DNA of 64,000 bases from Ctena decussata (GCA_963989385.1 OZ022499.1:77234903-77298902); one strand, 5' to 3'; counted from the stretch's first letter, positions 40,301 through 55,300 are shown. The notes: generated by a model not told the origin, from the sequence alone. Numbers and translations are program-made.

Positions 40301-43300
40301 GTTGTAGATAAAAATTTCCCCTGATATATCTTAGATACAATTTTTGACATTTCAGAGCTCCAGACAAACCAAAGTTTGGAGGTTAAACTCTTGACTTTTT
40401 TCTCTTATTTCTCTTTATATGCACATGTTGCTGGTTATCCTTACAATTGTCTCCCCAACATCTTTTTGCAGCAAGATAAGACAATAGTCCTACTTTCAAC
40501 CAGAGCTCTAGATAAGAGGGAGTATTTGATGATAATTAAGGATAATTTTTCTTATTTCTCATTGAAACCATATGTTGTACCCCCCATCTGAACCGTCTCG
40601 TCGAGACGGTTCAGATGAGGGGTCACAACATATGTTTTTATGCAGAATTAACAAAAATTATCCCTAATTATCACCAAATACTCCCTCTTATCTACAGCTC
40701 TGCTTTTCAACCCCAGAATATTGACTAAATATGGGCTTTGTTTCTTTTTTTTCTTTTTTAGGAAGTGTCAAAAGTTGATTCACCACTTTAATGTGGTTAA
40801 ACTGTATGAAATCTGGTCTAAATGAATACAATGTATTATTTTGCACTAGGAAGCTTTAAGTGTTTAAAGTATCTGTCACTACACTCTTCAGAAAGAAGCC
40901 ATAAGCACCCCCAATATTAGGACAATATACTATTCTCGACCTAATGCTCTAGTTATCCTAAAATTTTAACAGTTATATTTTGCTTACTCCCAACATGGCA
41001 AACAGTACTGTCCCTGATCAGACTGCTTCTCTGATCTAAGTCTACACAGTTTGATCACACATTGGTGATCTTATGTTACTGTACAGTTGTTTACCTCTCA
41101 AAATAAAATACTGATGCGTAAAATGTGCATTCAATCATGTTTGTCATCAAAACTTCTTTTTTATTTAAATAATACTGGTATGTGATTACCTGTTTCCTTT
41201 GTCTGTTATAAGGATAAAACACATAATAAATGCATTTTGGTAATCTGCCATGATTCATGCATGTTTGTCATGTCCAGATATATGTTTATTATGAATATAT
41301 GCATTTGTCTCAAGTAGGAGACTAGTATTTCTTACAGTCAAATCTTGACTACCGTAATGAACCTAAATATTCGTACAAACACATCTGAGCAAACATTGTA
41401 GACCCTGATCAGACTGCTCCTGAAGGAGCAGTTTGATCAGGGTCAACAACATTTGCAACTCACTAAGCATCATTTGGATGCATTAACATGTGTAAAATCC
41501 ACTTTCTAAGAATTTTCGAACTTTTAGGTGTCCGAAATTTTAGGGTTATTACCGTAGGACAAGTCCTTTTGTCCTTGTAAAATGGTTGGCAAATAATGCA
41601 AGCAGACCCTGAGAAGAATATTTTATCATATGACGTCGCATCTGAGAGTGTAATAAGGCCATGCATTAAAAACGATAATCCACTAGTGCATCAAATATGC
41701 AAATTACTTCGTAACTTTATGAGTTGACGTCCATAAAACGTCACTTTTTCAAATGGCGAAATTGTGACGTTTTAGTGCAAAATTTGCTAATAAAGTGCTA
41801 GTTTAGTGTCATATGATAAATAGAATCTTGCATTCGTGCTCCTGTATTACTGAATTTATTAAACTCGTTGGTGAAAACAATAAGAGAGCCTCGCATCTTA
41901 TCTTTTTCCCCAACTCGTTTAATAAATTCAGTAATACATGAGCACTCATATAGATCCTCTATATCATAAAATTCTAAGCATTGGGACAGATAAGTCTGAA
42001 CAAACAGTGCAGACCCAGATCAAACTGCTCTAATCAGAGTTAACACTGTCTACAAATTGATTGATTGACTGATTTATTGCTTAACGTCCACAGTAAACAG
42101 CTATGGTCATGTCGGGACGGTCAGTTAACCTAACCACACTATTCCTGGGAAGGCGTAGATCTCCTAAGCGGTTAACCAGAACTAAGTGCACATACTTTTG
42201 CCAGAAGCTGACAACTGCCCTTCTTGAATAAGCGGAATGAGAAAAAAAAGTATGCGGTTAGACCAGGTATAGAACCCAGGACCTCTGACTTATGAGACAG
42301 ATGACCTACCGATTGCGCTACGCTGGCCGGCTACACTGTTTACAATTCCAACTGCATGTTCTGAATGCATTACTTCATTGTAAAACCAAACTGTTCAAAT
42401 TTTAGGACGATTATGGTAATTATTTTAGGTGTTCTAATTTTCAGAATTTTTATGGTAGTAGCAGTCTGAATGGGTCTTCAAAACTAACGACATTGTTAGT
42501 TAACAAGAAGTTAATTTTCAAAAGTATCAAACGTATATGAACAAATGCTACCACCGTTTACTGAAAAAAATGTGAGGAGCTTTTGCAGTGCAAAAGCTCC
42601 TAACAATATTTCCGCAAAAAATATTACCACAAGTAATTTTGTGAGTATTATAAGACTTAACAAATCCTCAACTATCTGCTTTGTTAAGCTAACCATACTT
42701 TGAACCAGGCCCAGATTGGGTGCTCAAGACTCACAGATAGTAGAGTCTGGACTAAGGACAAAGGCACATCTTTTCATGAGCCAGCTCATACATTGTATCT
42801 GTCTGTTGTGCAAAAATTCAATACAGAAAATTTAATACATAAAGGGCACTTACTGACTTAAAGTGCATAATTATATTGTTTACAATCATGTCAATATTAT
42901 ATTTTTGAAAAAATCTTGGTGTCCTATAATAATACCAGAGCCCAAAATAAGGGAAGTATTTGATGGTAGGTCTGGGATTATGTTTTTTTATTGTTATAAA
43001 AACATACTTTATGGCTTTCTAAAAGAACTGCCTCATGGATGTATGGTATTGTATTTATTCTGTAATAGGGGGTGTTCCTTCCTCCAAAATGAATTAGCCT
43101 TGTTATAAATTTCTTCCCCTTCCAAAACAATCCCAAAATCTAGATCTGTAATGTAAGACCAAGCTTGATTTTTTGGATTGTTTTGAATGGGGAAACCCCC
43201 ACTTTATAACCAAATAAAGTTGTCATTATAAGCCATAAGAAACACTCTACACCCAATATCAGCTCACTTTAGTGGAGAAATACATATGAGCCGTTCTCTG

Positions 43301-46300
43301 TGAAAACCGGGCTTAATGACATTACGTAATAATTATGCTGTTAACGTTTGAAAAACACCAAAAGTAATGATTTTTCGGACCTCTCTTTATTTCCATGAAA
43401 ATACCTACGATGTTGAAATATAACAGAACACCAAAGAATTCAGACTAAATTCAGTTATAGAGATGACGTATGTTGCCACGACAATGCTCAATCCATGGTA
43501 AACCTGAAGGCTTGAATACATATGGTTTACCATCACAAGACCTATGATTTGTGAAAGAATGTTGAATCATGTAAATTATCGTGTATGCCATCACATACAC
43601 ATTAAACATGAGCAAACACACTTTTTTTGCCGGTTATTTTTCCTAACACGCACCAAAAGCTCGTATAAACGAACGTTATTACGTTGACGTCAAAGCATAC
43701 TTGCATGACATTAATAACGTCATGTTAAGAAACGGCACTACCTGTATGATTCTAAAGCCCATGTCTTCGTAATTGATAATGCTAACCCTTCCGAATTTTC
43801 AGGTAATGTTCAGTGAAGCTAAATATTTCCCATGATGCAGTCATCTTTTTCTTTATTTTTATGTCACTAAGCCCCGTTTTCACAAAGAATGGCTCATATT
43901 TATCTGGTTATAAGACAGAATTCACACTTTAAAAATTTCCGTAAACATATAAATCAGTTGTGTGTTGTTGTTGTTGTTGATTTGATGCTTAACCTCCACG
44001 GTAAACAACTAAGGTCATGTCGGGACGGTCAGTTAACCTAACCACACTATTCCTGGGCAGGCTTAGACCTCCTAAGCGGTTAACCAGTACTAAGTGCACA
44101 TACTTTCGCCAGTAACTGACAACTGCCCTTCTTGAATCAGCGGAAGGAGAAACGAAAGTATGTGGCCAGACCGGGATTCGAACCCAGGACCTCTGACTTA
44201 CGAGTCGGGTGCCCTACCGATTGCGCTACCGGGCCCGGCGCTCAGTTGTGTGTAATTCAGCTATAAACTATTTTGTTTTTTTTCTCTTCAAAAACAAGCC
44301 TAAAGATAATTGAGATTTAGCTCTGTCTTACAAGACAGGCCTTGATTTTTGGGATTATTTGGAATGGAAAAACCAGTCTTATTACCGAATGCATACGACG
44401 AACGTGTGAAAATATACGTAACACCCTCTAACAGCTTGTGCTTACTCTCTCCGCCCACAACACCCCTATTTCTGTAGTCATAAGACGCGGATTTTTTTCT
44501 TCAAAAACAATCTAAAATCCTAAAATACCTTGATCAATCTTATAAGACAGATCTAGATTTTTTGGATTGTTTAGGAGGAAAAAACCATCTATTAGCAGAC
44601 TTTCATAAGACATATTTAGATTTGCGTTGTCATTCTAGAGAAGAAAATTTGGCTGTAAGACTGGGTTTTTATCCCTCCTGAATGACCCTAAATATCTACA
44701 GCAGTCAGTCTGCTATAAGATGGGGTTTACCTTCCAAAACAATCCAAAAAATCTAGATCCATCTTACAAGATGGATCTAGATTTTTGGGATTGCTTTGGA
44801 GGAGAAACCCCCATCTTATAACCAATAAAAAGACTGTTCTCTCCTTATCCAGGACTCTGGAGTATACATGATGTCTGAGAAACAATACAAACCTGCATTC
44901 TGACAGAAATGATGACTGAATTGAGATCTGATTCCAACATCTTCAAGATGGCAAGATTTGTCAAGGTTAAACTGCAGATTCTGAAATACAAATATATTGT
45001 AGTACATGTAAGTAGTAATAAAAATAGAAACTTGTCCATAGCACCCAAATGATGTGCAATGCTATAAACGGGTCCAAAAGGTGTCAAAATACCTAAGTCT
45101 ATACTACAATACCTACAGTCATCACACCTGGCATAAAATCTTCTCTTCAAATAATCTTTAGGTATTTTGCACTTGTTTCTACTCTTAATATATTTCACAC
45201 TCTGCATGCAATGTTATTATAGGTATTGCATAGCCAGGTAATGTGCACAGGTGGCATGGCGACCTGTTTGGGTTTATACCCATTTAATACAGATGGCGAC
45301 CTGTTTGGGTTTATACCCATTTAATACAGATATCTATTTGAAATACAGACATCTGCATTTAAATAGAGATATCTGCATTTTAAAACAGATACCTACCTTT
45401 AAATGCAGATATGTATTTCAAATATAGATATCTGTCACTCTGCATGTGAAATGCATACATTTGTGTATATCTCTATTTTATTCTTAAATAGAGATATATG
45501 AATTTAAGAGAGATACCTGCATTTTAATTATGAATATTACTGAGAACTGCAGTGCTTTATCCAGGATTTTTGGGTAAAGGCCCCTAGTCAAAATTGGGAA
45601 AAATCTTTAGACAAAATCCAAAAATTGGGAATAAAATTGACCTGACCGAATGACAAAATTCACAAGCTTTCCTGGGATCAGACAAACCAGAGGACCAATG
45701 GTCCTGTAGCTCACCTGACACCTTCTGTCAACAGACACAATTTGTCATTTCGCTCATTTGTTACAAATTTGAAACCAGTGGTTTATAAGGAGTGCATATT
45801 TGATTTTAAGGTCTCAGTGACCCTGAGCAAAGTTCAAAAAATGACCTTGACCTTCGATGACATTATGTCTTCATGTATTCATTTAGTTAACCATATTTTC
45901 CAATTATTATATCTAGGCTAAGCATTTTCCCAAATAAAAGCATAACGTACCAAAGTTGACCTTGCCATAAATTAGGCCAATTTCAATGCATGGTCATGAT
46001 TTGTATAAACTATGATGGGCCCCGAGTCCCCAATGCTACATACCATGCCACAAGGTCATTGGGCCTTTTGTTCTGGAGAAGAAGATTTTTGAAAGGTTTT
46101 TACCATATATGGGTATGGCTGCCATCTTGGTCATGTGATCATGACCATCTGAACAAACTTTGGTTCCTTTGACCAAAGCTCCATATGAAATATGGTTTCA
46201 AACAACCCAGTGGCTTCAGAGAAAAAGATGTTTGAAAATGTTGACAGGCAACAGAATCTCAGTGACCTTCAACAAAGGTCATAGAATGACCTTGACATTT

Positions 46301-49300
46301 AGCAACACAATATCTTCATTTGCTCATTTAGTTAATCATATACACTAAATATTATACCTAAGACATAAATCGTTCATGAGAAATCCACTGTTTAAGCTTT
46401 TCCCATACAAAAGCATAACATCCCAAAAATGACTGTGTCGTAAATTAGGTCAAGGTCAATCTAGGGTCATCATTTGTACAAACTATAATAAGCTCGAATG
46501 CCTACTGCTACATACCAGGTTTCAAGGTCATAGGCCTTTCGGTTCTGGAGGAGCTTTCGGTTCTGGAGGAGAAGATTTCTGAAGGGTTTTTAACATATAT
46601 GGGCATGTCTGCCATCTTGGTTATATAACTCAGATATCCCAAACAGCTTTCGTCCCCCCGATCTAGGTAGGCTCCATATGAAATATGGCTTCAATCGGCC
46701 CAGTGGCTTCAAAGGAGGAGATGTATGAAAACGCTGACAGGCAACAGAATCTCAGCGACCTTGAACAAAGGTCAAAGAATGACCTTGATCTTAAGTGACA
46801 TAATGTCTTCATCTGGTCATTCAGTTAACCATATATACCAAATATATACCTAAGACTTAAATAGTTTCTGAAAAATCCACTGTTTAACCATTTTCCCATA
46901 TAAAAGCATAACATAACGGAGTTGACCATGTCGTAAACTAGGTCAAGGTCAACCTACGATCATCATTTGTATAAACTATGATGGGCTCGAATGCCTGATG
47001 CCACATACCAGGTTTCAAGGTCATAGGCCTTTCGGTTCTGGAGGAGAAGATTTCTGAAGGGGTTTTACTATATAAGGGCGTTGCTGCCATCTTGGTTATA
47101 TAACTCAGATACCCCAAACAAGCTTTCGTTCCCCCGATCTAGGTAGGCTCCATATGAAATATGGCTTCAATCGGCCCAGTTGCTTCAAAGGAGAAGATGT
47201 ATGAAACTGTTGACAGGCAACAGAATCTCAGTGTCCGTGAACAAAGGTCAAAGAATGACCTTGACCTTAAGCAACATGTCTTCATCTGGTCATTCAGTTA
47301 ACCATATATACCAAATATATACCTAAGACTTAAATAGTTTCTGAAAAATCCACTGTTTAACCATTTTCCCATATAAAAGCATAACATAACGAAGTTGACC
47401 ATGTCGTAAACTAGGTCAAGGTCAACCTACGGTCATCATTTGTATAAACTATGATGGGCTTGAATGCCTGATGCCACATACCAGGTTTAAAGGTCATAGG
47501 CCTTTCGGTTCTGGAGGAGAAGATTTCTGAAGGGTTTTTACCATATATGGGCGTGGCTGCCATCTTGGTTATATAACTCAGATATCCCAATCAAGCTTTT
47601 GTTCCCCCGATCAAGGTAGGCTCCACATGAAATATGGCTTCAATCGGCCCAGTTGCTTCAAAAAAGAAGATGTATGAAAATGATGACAGGCAACAGAATC
47701 TCCCTTGAACAAAGGTCAAAGAATGACCTTGACCTTAAGCGACATAATGTCTTCATCTGGTCATTCAGTTAACCATATATACCAAATATTATACCTAAGA
47801 CTTAAATAGTTTCTGAAAAATCCACTGTTTAACCATTTTCCCAAATAAAAGCATAACATAATGAAGCTGACCAAGTCGTAAACTAGGTCAAGGTCAACCT
47901 ACGGTCATCATTTGTATATAATATGATGGGCTCGAATGCCTGATGCCACATACCAAGTTTCAAGGTCATAGGCCTTTCAGCTCTGCAAAGGAAGATTTTT
48001 GAAGGGTTTTTACCATATATGGGCGTGGCGGCCAGCTTGATCATGAATAGTTAAATTTGCTCCCTCAAAACACATCATAGTGAGGTTCAAATTGACACAG
48101 AAGTGTGAGTATCTACCCGCAAAATACCACCGTATAATACATACTAAAACAGCATACATGTGCTTATCAGTCCATCGGGGAGAAACAGCTTGGCACTTTG
48201 TCTTTCGGTTCAGCGTGCGTACGTGGTCATGGCATACCTTTGTAGAGTTTTAAGTTTGTGTTAGTTTTCATTTATGCGTGCGCGCAGCGGACTGTCTGTA
48301 CTAATGTACATGTATACTAATGTTGCCTTTCATGCAGGGCTGGATGGTTATTTTGGATTTATTGGCTCTTTGAAACAGTATTTCAGTGAAAATAGGCCCT
48401 TGCCCTTCCATCATCCAAATGAGTATGACGCCTCGGCACTGAAAGTGGCTCAGCACCATCGCCCGACCATGACCACCTCCATGCAGGGAGTCGCGGGCTC
48501 CACTCCCATCGGGACACATATCCAATTATTATTTTCTATCTATATAAGAAAATCCACGCAGTGTATCATGGGCTCAGGGTGGTAGCTGGTGATACCATAT
48601 ATAGGTGTGGCAGCCATATTGGTCATGTGACCAGGACCCTTTGAACAACTTTTCGTTCCTAAGTCTCCTGAAGGCTACATATGAAATGTGGTTACAATCG
48701 GCCCAGTGGTTTCAGAGGAGAAGTTGTTTGAAATTGTGGACCGACGGAGCCGGTCTATCCTTTAAGCCATCCCACCCCCACCCTCCCCTGCGAGAGCCGC
48801 TAGCTCAGGTGAGCTAAAGAAAATCCTGCACACTGTAAACAATTTCCGCAGATTTTACGATTCGTATTTTAAGAGTACCATTAATACATGTTTAGCAGTC
48901 GAAGAGAGCAGACATGCAAAACTGTGCTCTGGCATTTTGTCAATTTATGCAGGAATAATTCATGACTTTTGGATAAATTTTATATCACCATGTAGATCTT
49001 GACTTAAGTGATTCAAACATGAAATTAGATTTTTTAAAAATCTAATTTTAAAGGTTTATTCTAATCAAAATAGGTGAAATTTAAAGGAATTTCACTTACA
49101 TCACATGCTGTGAGGCTACATAAGTTCTGGAACTTTATGCTTCTGATTAAAGGTCAGCTGGACCACATACTGTGATAAGGAGCTGTTGCAGCATGGAGAA
49201 GCTGTATTATATGACTTTGTGACTCAACACATGCTAATTTTGGATACAATTTATCTATCATGCAGTCTACCTGCTGAGAAATTGTGTGTGTTAACTGCTT

Positions 49301-52300
49301 GATACATGATTTTCAAGACTGTAATTAATTTACACCTAAGATCAAAGGGAACTGGCCTAATTAGGAATAGGAATTATTAACCTAATTAGGAAACAAAAGA
49401 TTTGATTTAAAACAACAATAACCAAAAAAAAAAAAAAAAATTGTTTTTTCTCTTTTTGGTATACCTACCTGATTGGTATAGTACAATCTGTCCAAATTAG
49501 AAACTTCTGTTATTCTGGATTATTACCGTGGAAAATTTTGTATTAGTGCATTTTGCTGGGGAAAAGTGTTCTACAGAAATGAGGTGATAAGACCTATTTA
49601 TAGGTTTTATATATTCAAATATCTGGAATATATTAAAGTGAATTCTGTCCTATTTAGTGTTAAAAACATCTGTTTCGAAATCCTGTGATATATTCTTTTC
49701 CTACCAGTAATTGGAATAAATTAATGAAGTAATAAATTTGCAGTGAAAAATCAGTCATATAGAGTATATTAATGTGTTTTTGTGATGTTAAAGTATTGAA
49801 TAAAGGGGAATAAATAATTATTTTCAGTGATATGTTAGGAATTTAAGTAAATTTCTGTGCGAATTCCATATGTGGATGGAATTTCAGTGTGAATGACACT
49901 GAAATTATAGGGTTATTCTGGGAAAGAAAAGTTTATGCGTGCATTGTATGTGTGTTGCGAAAAGTAAAGTTATTGAATAAAGGAGAATTTAGTATTTTCA
50001 GTGGTACCGTTAATTGGAATTTAAGTAATATTTCTGTGTAAATTGGATTATGGAATCTTAGTGTGAATATTTCTGAAATTATGGTGTTATTCTGAAAAGA
50101 AGTTTTTGTCGTGCAAGAAGTTATATAGTAGCTGGAATTCAGTAATCATGGCGGCAGAATCTACAGATACAGTATTGAATGGAAGTCAGCAGTCATCAAA
50201 TTCTCAGTCCCTTTTACCACAGGGAGAAACTCTGGATAGAAGAAATGATCACTCTGAATCCACTTCAGATGAAAGTTCATTTGAACTTTCAGGGTTCTCA
50301 AATATTATGCCTTCTGGTGCTGATTACAGTTCTGAAACAGGTGATCCATTCAACAGTGTATTCTATCGTGTTATTCCGTCAGAGGGTTCAACACATATAC
50401 ATTTCTATACAAAGCCACTTTTTAAGACAATTCTATCAGTTCTAGAGAAAGAATTCAATACTCCAGGAGATGATGTCAGCAAATTCTTACTTAAAACACA
50501 CATTCAGGGTAAAAAATGTCATATCCATGTGGACAGAAGTGACCTCTCCATAACTGCCACAGGACCTGGTCACTTAACTTGGAAGGAAAACAGCTTTAGG
50601 AAAATGACAATGAATATGTATAAAAAGTTTGTGGACAAAACAAATTCTTTTGTGAACAGTCAAGCTAATGATAGTGCAGAGCATACAGCGTCTAGCTCAA
50701 CTCACCAATCAGACAATACACAGACCCAGATATTGGGACTACTGGAGACAACCTCTGCATCAGATTCTCCAGTCCTAAGGAATATCTCAACTTTGATGGA
50801 TATGATCCACACCTTACAGGGACAAGTGATGAAACTGACAGCTGAAGTTAACAAACTAGTTACACAAGCCTCTGACCCCCTTTATCAGACTGTCAGTGAA
50901 ACTTATATCGGCGAAACCAAGGAAAAATCTGATTATGAAAATGCTGCTGACCAAAATGCTCCGGATACAATCAGTCAGGATGAGTCTGCTGATGAAATTC
51001 AATCAAACCAAGATTTAAACCATTCATTTACAGGAGACAATATAAGATTAACCTCTACACCAGGACCTAAGCTGCATGAGACACCAAGACCTTGTCCATC
51101 TTCAAGTGCTTCAAGTAGTGCAAGTCAACCCACAACTAGATCACGTCCAGTGCCAAGGCCAAGAACTTCACTACAGTCACAGACATCACCTAAAAAGATT
51201 CTGTTAATCGGAGACTCTTTAATATCGGGAATTAACAAGAACGGCCTAAAAGATAATGTCTACAAGCATGGCATTCCAGGAGCAAAAGTTGAAACTGTGC
51301 TGAATGAATTAGCAGTCTATGATCTTCATCAGTTCTCCCATGCCATTATATATGTAGGGGGCAATGACGCTTCAAGCAGAACAGACATAGAATACTTTGA
51401 AGAAAAGTATGAACAATTGCTGCTTCACATTAAGGAAAACAGCCAGTGCAGAATCCTCATGGTAAATTCTTGTCCAAGAGGGGATGTGGACACTACTGAC
51501 GTCAATGATATTATCCGCGGTCTAGCAGAGTACCATAAGTTGGAGATGGTAGATGTTCACGGAGCATTTTTCAATAGAAAAGGGGACGCAATCAACAGGT
51601 ATTATGCATGGGACAGTATCCACTTGTCTGACACTGGAGTGAGGCGGTTAGTAGGCACTATAAATAGCAAGGTGAATATAGTGGAGGATTTCTCCCAGTG
51701 TGTATTCACCACTAGTAAGAGAAGAGGTAAATCACCACCAAGCAGAACTCAGCAGACAAACTACCTGCGACAAGGAGACGTAAGCAAGCTTCCTTGCACC
51801 AAGTGCGGTGAAAATAACCATGAAACAAGGGACTGTAAACATGTGGGACAACTGAAATGTCACCATTGTGGCTACTACGGCCATAAATCCAGGCGATGTG
51901 GAAATCATTAGGGACTCGGCAATGATGCCAATCATACTTTAAGTGTAAATAAATTTTCAGTTTTGAATACCTTATGTACAGAATGTAATATGTCATACAG
52001 TTGTTGTTTGAGTGAACATTGTATTTCAAGTGACTACCATGGCTCAGATCTCACGGATAATTCATTTGATGAGATGTTTAAGCCTGATTCATCAAAACTA
52101 GGACAAACTAACTATCAACATGATTTTGCAGGTGAATCTTTAGACCTGGGTGTGACCTCTATTATCTCACATGATTTGAATGATAATGTTATTGTTAGTC
52201 AGTCCATGAGGCCCTCCTCTGTAGGAACAGATAGTACAACTATGCATGATACACCTACTTTAGTTAATGATTCACATGCTAGCTTTTACTCTGATGTGAG

Positions 52301-55300
52301 CGCAAATCATGTTATAATGACTGATATTAGGGCGGATATTAATAACAGTAGGGATGAACTAGCGATAGACAACATCAGCAGTGAACAGTCAGAAGCTAAT
52401 CATAGTCTGCAAGAATCTCACCTCAGTTTCAATAATTCCTTTGCTGCAAATCAACAGCCAGCAAACAGTCTGATAAATCTGGGTCTCAAATGTAAAGGTT
52501 TTAGGATCGGGCATATAAATATTCAAGGTGTAAGTAATAAAACAGATCAAATTAGAATTTTGTTAACCTCTGAACACAACCAAATTCAAATTTTAGGTTT
52601 GAGTGAAACAAAACTGAACGCTTTTCATCCTGATCCCTTTTTGGAAATCAATGGATATCAAGCACCCTTTCGTAGGGATCGTAAAGAAAATACTGGGGGT
52701 GGGCTATTGATATATGTAAAAAAATGGAGTCTGTTGTAAGCAAAGGTCTGATCTTGAAAGTGAAAGGTTAGAATGTATATGGTTAGAAGTGAAACCTGTA
52801 AAAAGCAAACCTTTTCTGGTTGGTCAAATATACAGACCTCCAAATGCTGGTGTTATATGGAATGAATTGTTTGAGGACTGTCTTGAGAATGTTTTAAAAG
52901 AAGAAAAAGAAATTTATATGCTAGGGGACATAAACAGGGATCTCTTGAATAGTCAAATTAATAAAGCATGGCTAGATTACATGGAACCATTTGGTTTAAC
53001 TCAGCTAGTTTCAGAGGCTACTAGGGTGACACATGACTCCAATACACTTATTGACCATATATATTCTAACTGCCCAGAAAATGTAAACTCGTTAGATGTA
53101 CCAAAGATTGGACTGAGTGATCATTTTCCAATATTTTTTACGCGTAAAATGCATGTCCATCCAATTAAAGGCAACCATTTCACTATATCTTATAGATCTT
53201 TCAAAAATTTTGATGAAACGAAATTCTTCGCTGATCTTCAGGCTGTTCCTTGGGATGTTATACAGCTTTTTGATGATACTAATGATATTTTGGAAGTATG
53301 GACCGACTTGTTTTTGGAGGTTGTTGACAAAAATGTACCATTAAAACAACATAGGGTCAAGCGTAAAATTCAGCATGACTGGATAACATCGGATATACTA
53401 GATGCTATTAAATGTAGGGACAGACATAAATCCTTAGGAAATGAAAATCAATATAAATACTGGAGAAATAAGGTTGTTACTTTGATACGTAAGGCCAAAC
53501 AAGACAAGTATCAAACATACATAGAGACTAACAAAGATAAGCCAGGAAGTATTTTTAAGATATTTCAGGAAGTGGGTGCTGGCAAAGGTTGCCGTAAACA
53601 GTCAAATATATTGTCAATAAATACTGGTCAAGACTCCTATACTGAAGACCAAACTGAAATTGTGAATACATTTAACAACTTTTTCGTCAATATTGCTGCT
53701 AAGATCAAGGAGCCTATCAGTAATTCGAGCCACGATAAACTTAAAGAATTTTGTCAAAGCAAGATTTCGGACAATACAAACTTTAAAATCCCCAGCATTG
53801 AAAAAGTTAAAGTTTTGAAATATTTGTTAAATATAGATGTGAGCAAAGCAACAGGAACTGATAATATTGGCCCACGACTACTTAAACTTGCAGCACCATA
53901 TATAGCTGGTGACATTACCTTCATTTGTAATAGCAGTATCAATACCTCTTCATTTCCAAATAAGTGGAAAGAGGCTAAAGTTTCACCACTTCACAAAAAT
54001 GGTCCACACGATGAAGTCAATAACTACCGCCCAATTTCAATTTTGCCTGTACTGTCAAAAGTTCTTGAAAAGCATGTATCAGACAGTCTTACAAGCTTCT
54101 TAAATGAAAATAATCTACTTCATCAAACTCAGTCGGGATTTAGGTCACATCACTCGTGTGAAACAGCTCTTACTCATATGGTTGATTCGTGGCTAAATGC
54201 AATTGACAATGGTAAGATGATAGGGGTTGTGCTAGTTGATTTCAAGAAGGCCTTCGATCTTGTTGATCATGAAATTCTAATGACTAAACTTGAAATGTAT
54301 GGCATAAAAAATGAATCTCTTTCATGGTTCAATTCCTACTTGATGCACAGACAACAGCAAGTATCAGTTAATAATTGCATATCTGACTTTAAGCCAGTTT
54401 CATGCGGTGTACCACAAGGGTCCATCTTAGGACCTCTGTTATTTTTACTTTTCATAAATGATCTTCCTTTATATACAAACAGTGTAAGTACAGACTTGTA
54501 TGCTGATGATACAACTTTATATAATATTCATACTTCTCAAGATACAATTGAACAGAATCTGCAGCTTGCATTAAATGAATTACACATCTGGTGTAGAAGT
54601 AATGGTATGGTGCTAAACTCAGCGAAGACTAAAGTTATGCTTGTAACAACTAACCAGAAACGACAAAGACTAAACACTGATAGTCTTAACCTTAACTACA
54701 ATAACGACACTTTGCAAACAAAATATCAAGTGATAAGATCTTAGGTGTATTTGTGGATAACAATTTAATGTGGTCAGATCATATTAAACATTTATCGAAG
54801 AAAATTGCATCCAGTATATGGCTTCTTTCAAAAATCAAGGCTTTCTTATCTCTAGAACATCCCATACAGTTTTATAAATCATATATCCAGCCACATATTG
54901 ATTTCTGCAATATTGTGTGGGGAAGTACTTCAGATTCTAACAAACTAAAGATTTTCAGACTACAAAAACGTGCATGCCGTGTCATTCTTGATTACAGTGT
55001 TGATGATTCCCATGAAGCTATGAAATATTTAAAAATTCAGTCTCTTTATGATCGCTTGTTTCTAAGAAAAGCCAAATTCATGTTTAAAGTGTATCATGAT
55101 ATTACACCTACATATATTGGTGAAAACTTTAAGTTACGTAACAATCAAAATACAACAATTAATCTTAGATCAGCAACATCAGGATGTTTTGTCCCACCAA
55201 AGCCAAGAACAGAATGCTTTAAGCAGAGCATGAGATATTCAGGATGTTTAATTTGGAATAGCTTGCCATCTGAAGTTAAGAGCTCTCATACCCTAGAAAT

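Noticed and set aside
44160..44241. Possible functional tRNA gene on the minus strand
   Set aside because: The A- and B-boxes are good, but the acceptor and anticodon stems do not pair well, and a 200-bp body, AAC tail and 12-bp duplication show a SINE.
48274..48585. 103-codon open frame in the H5 insert as a gene
   Set aside because: No domain, Kozak context or splice support; kept only as part of an unassigned insert.
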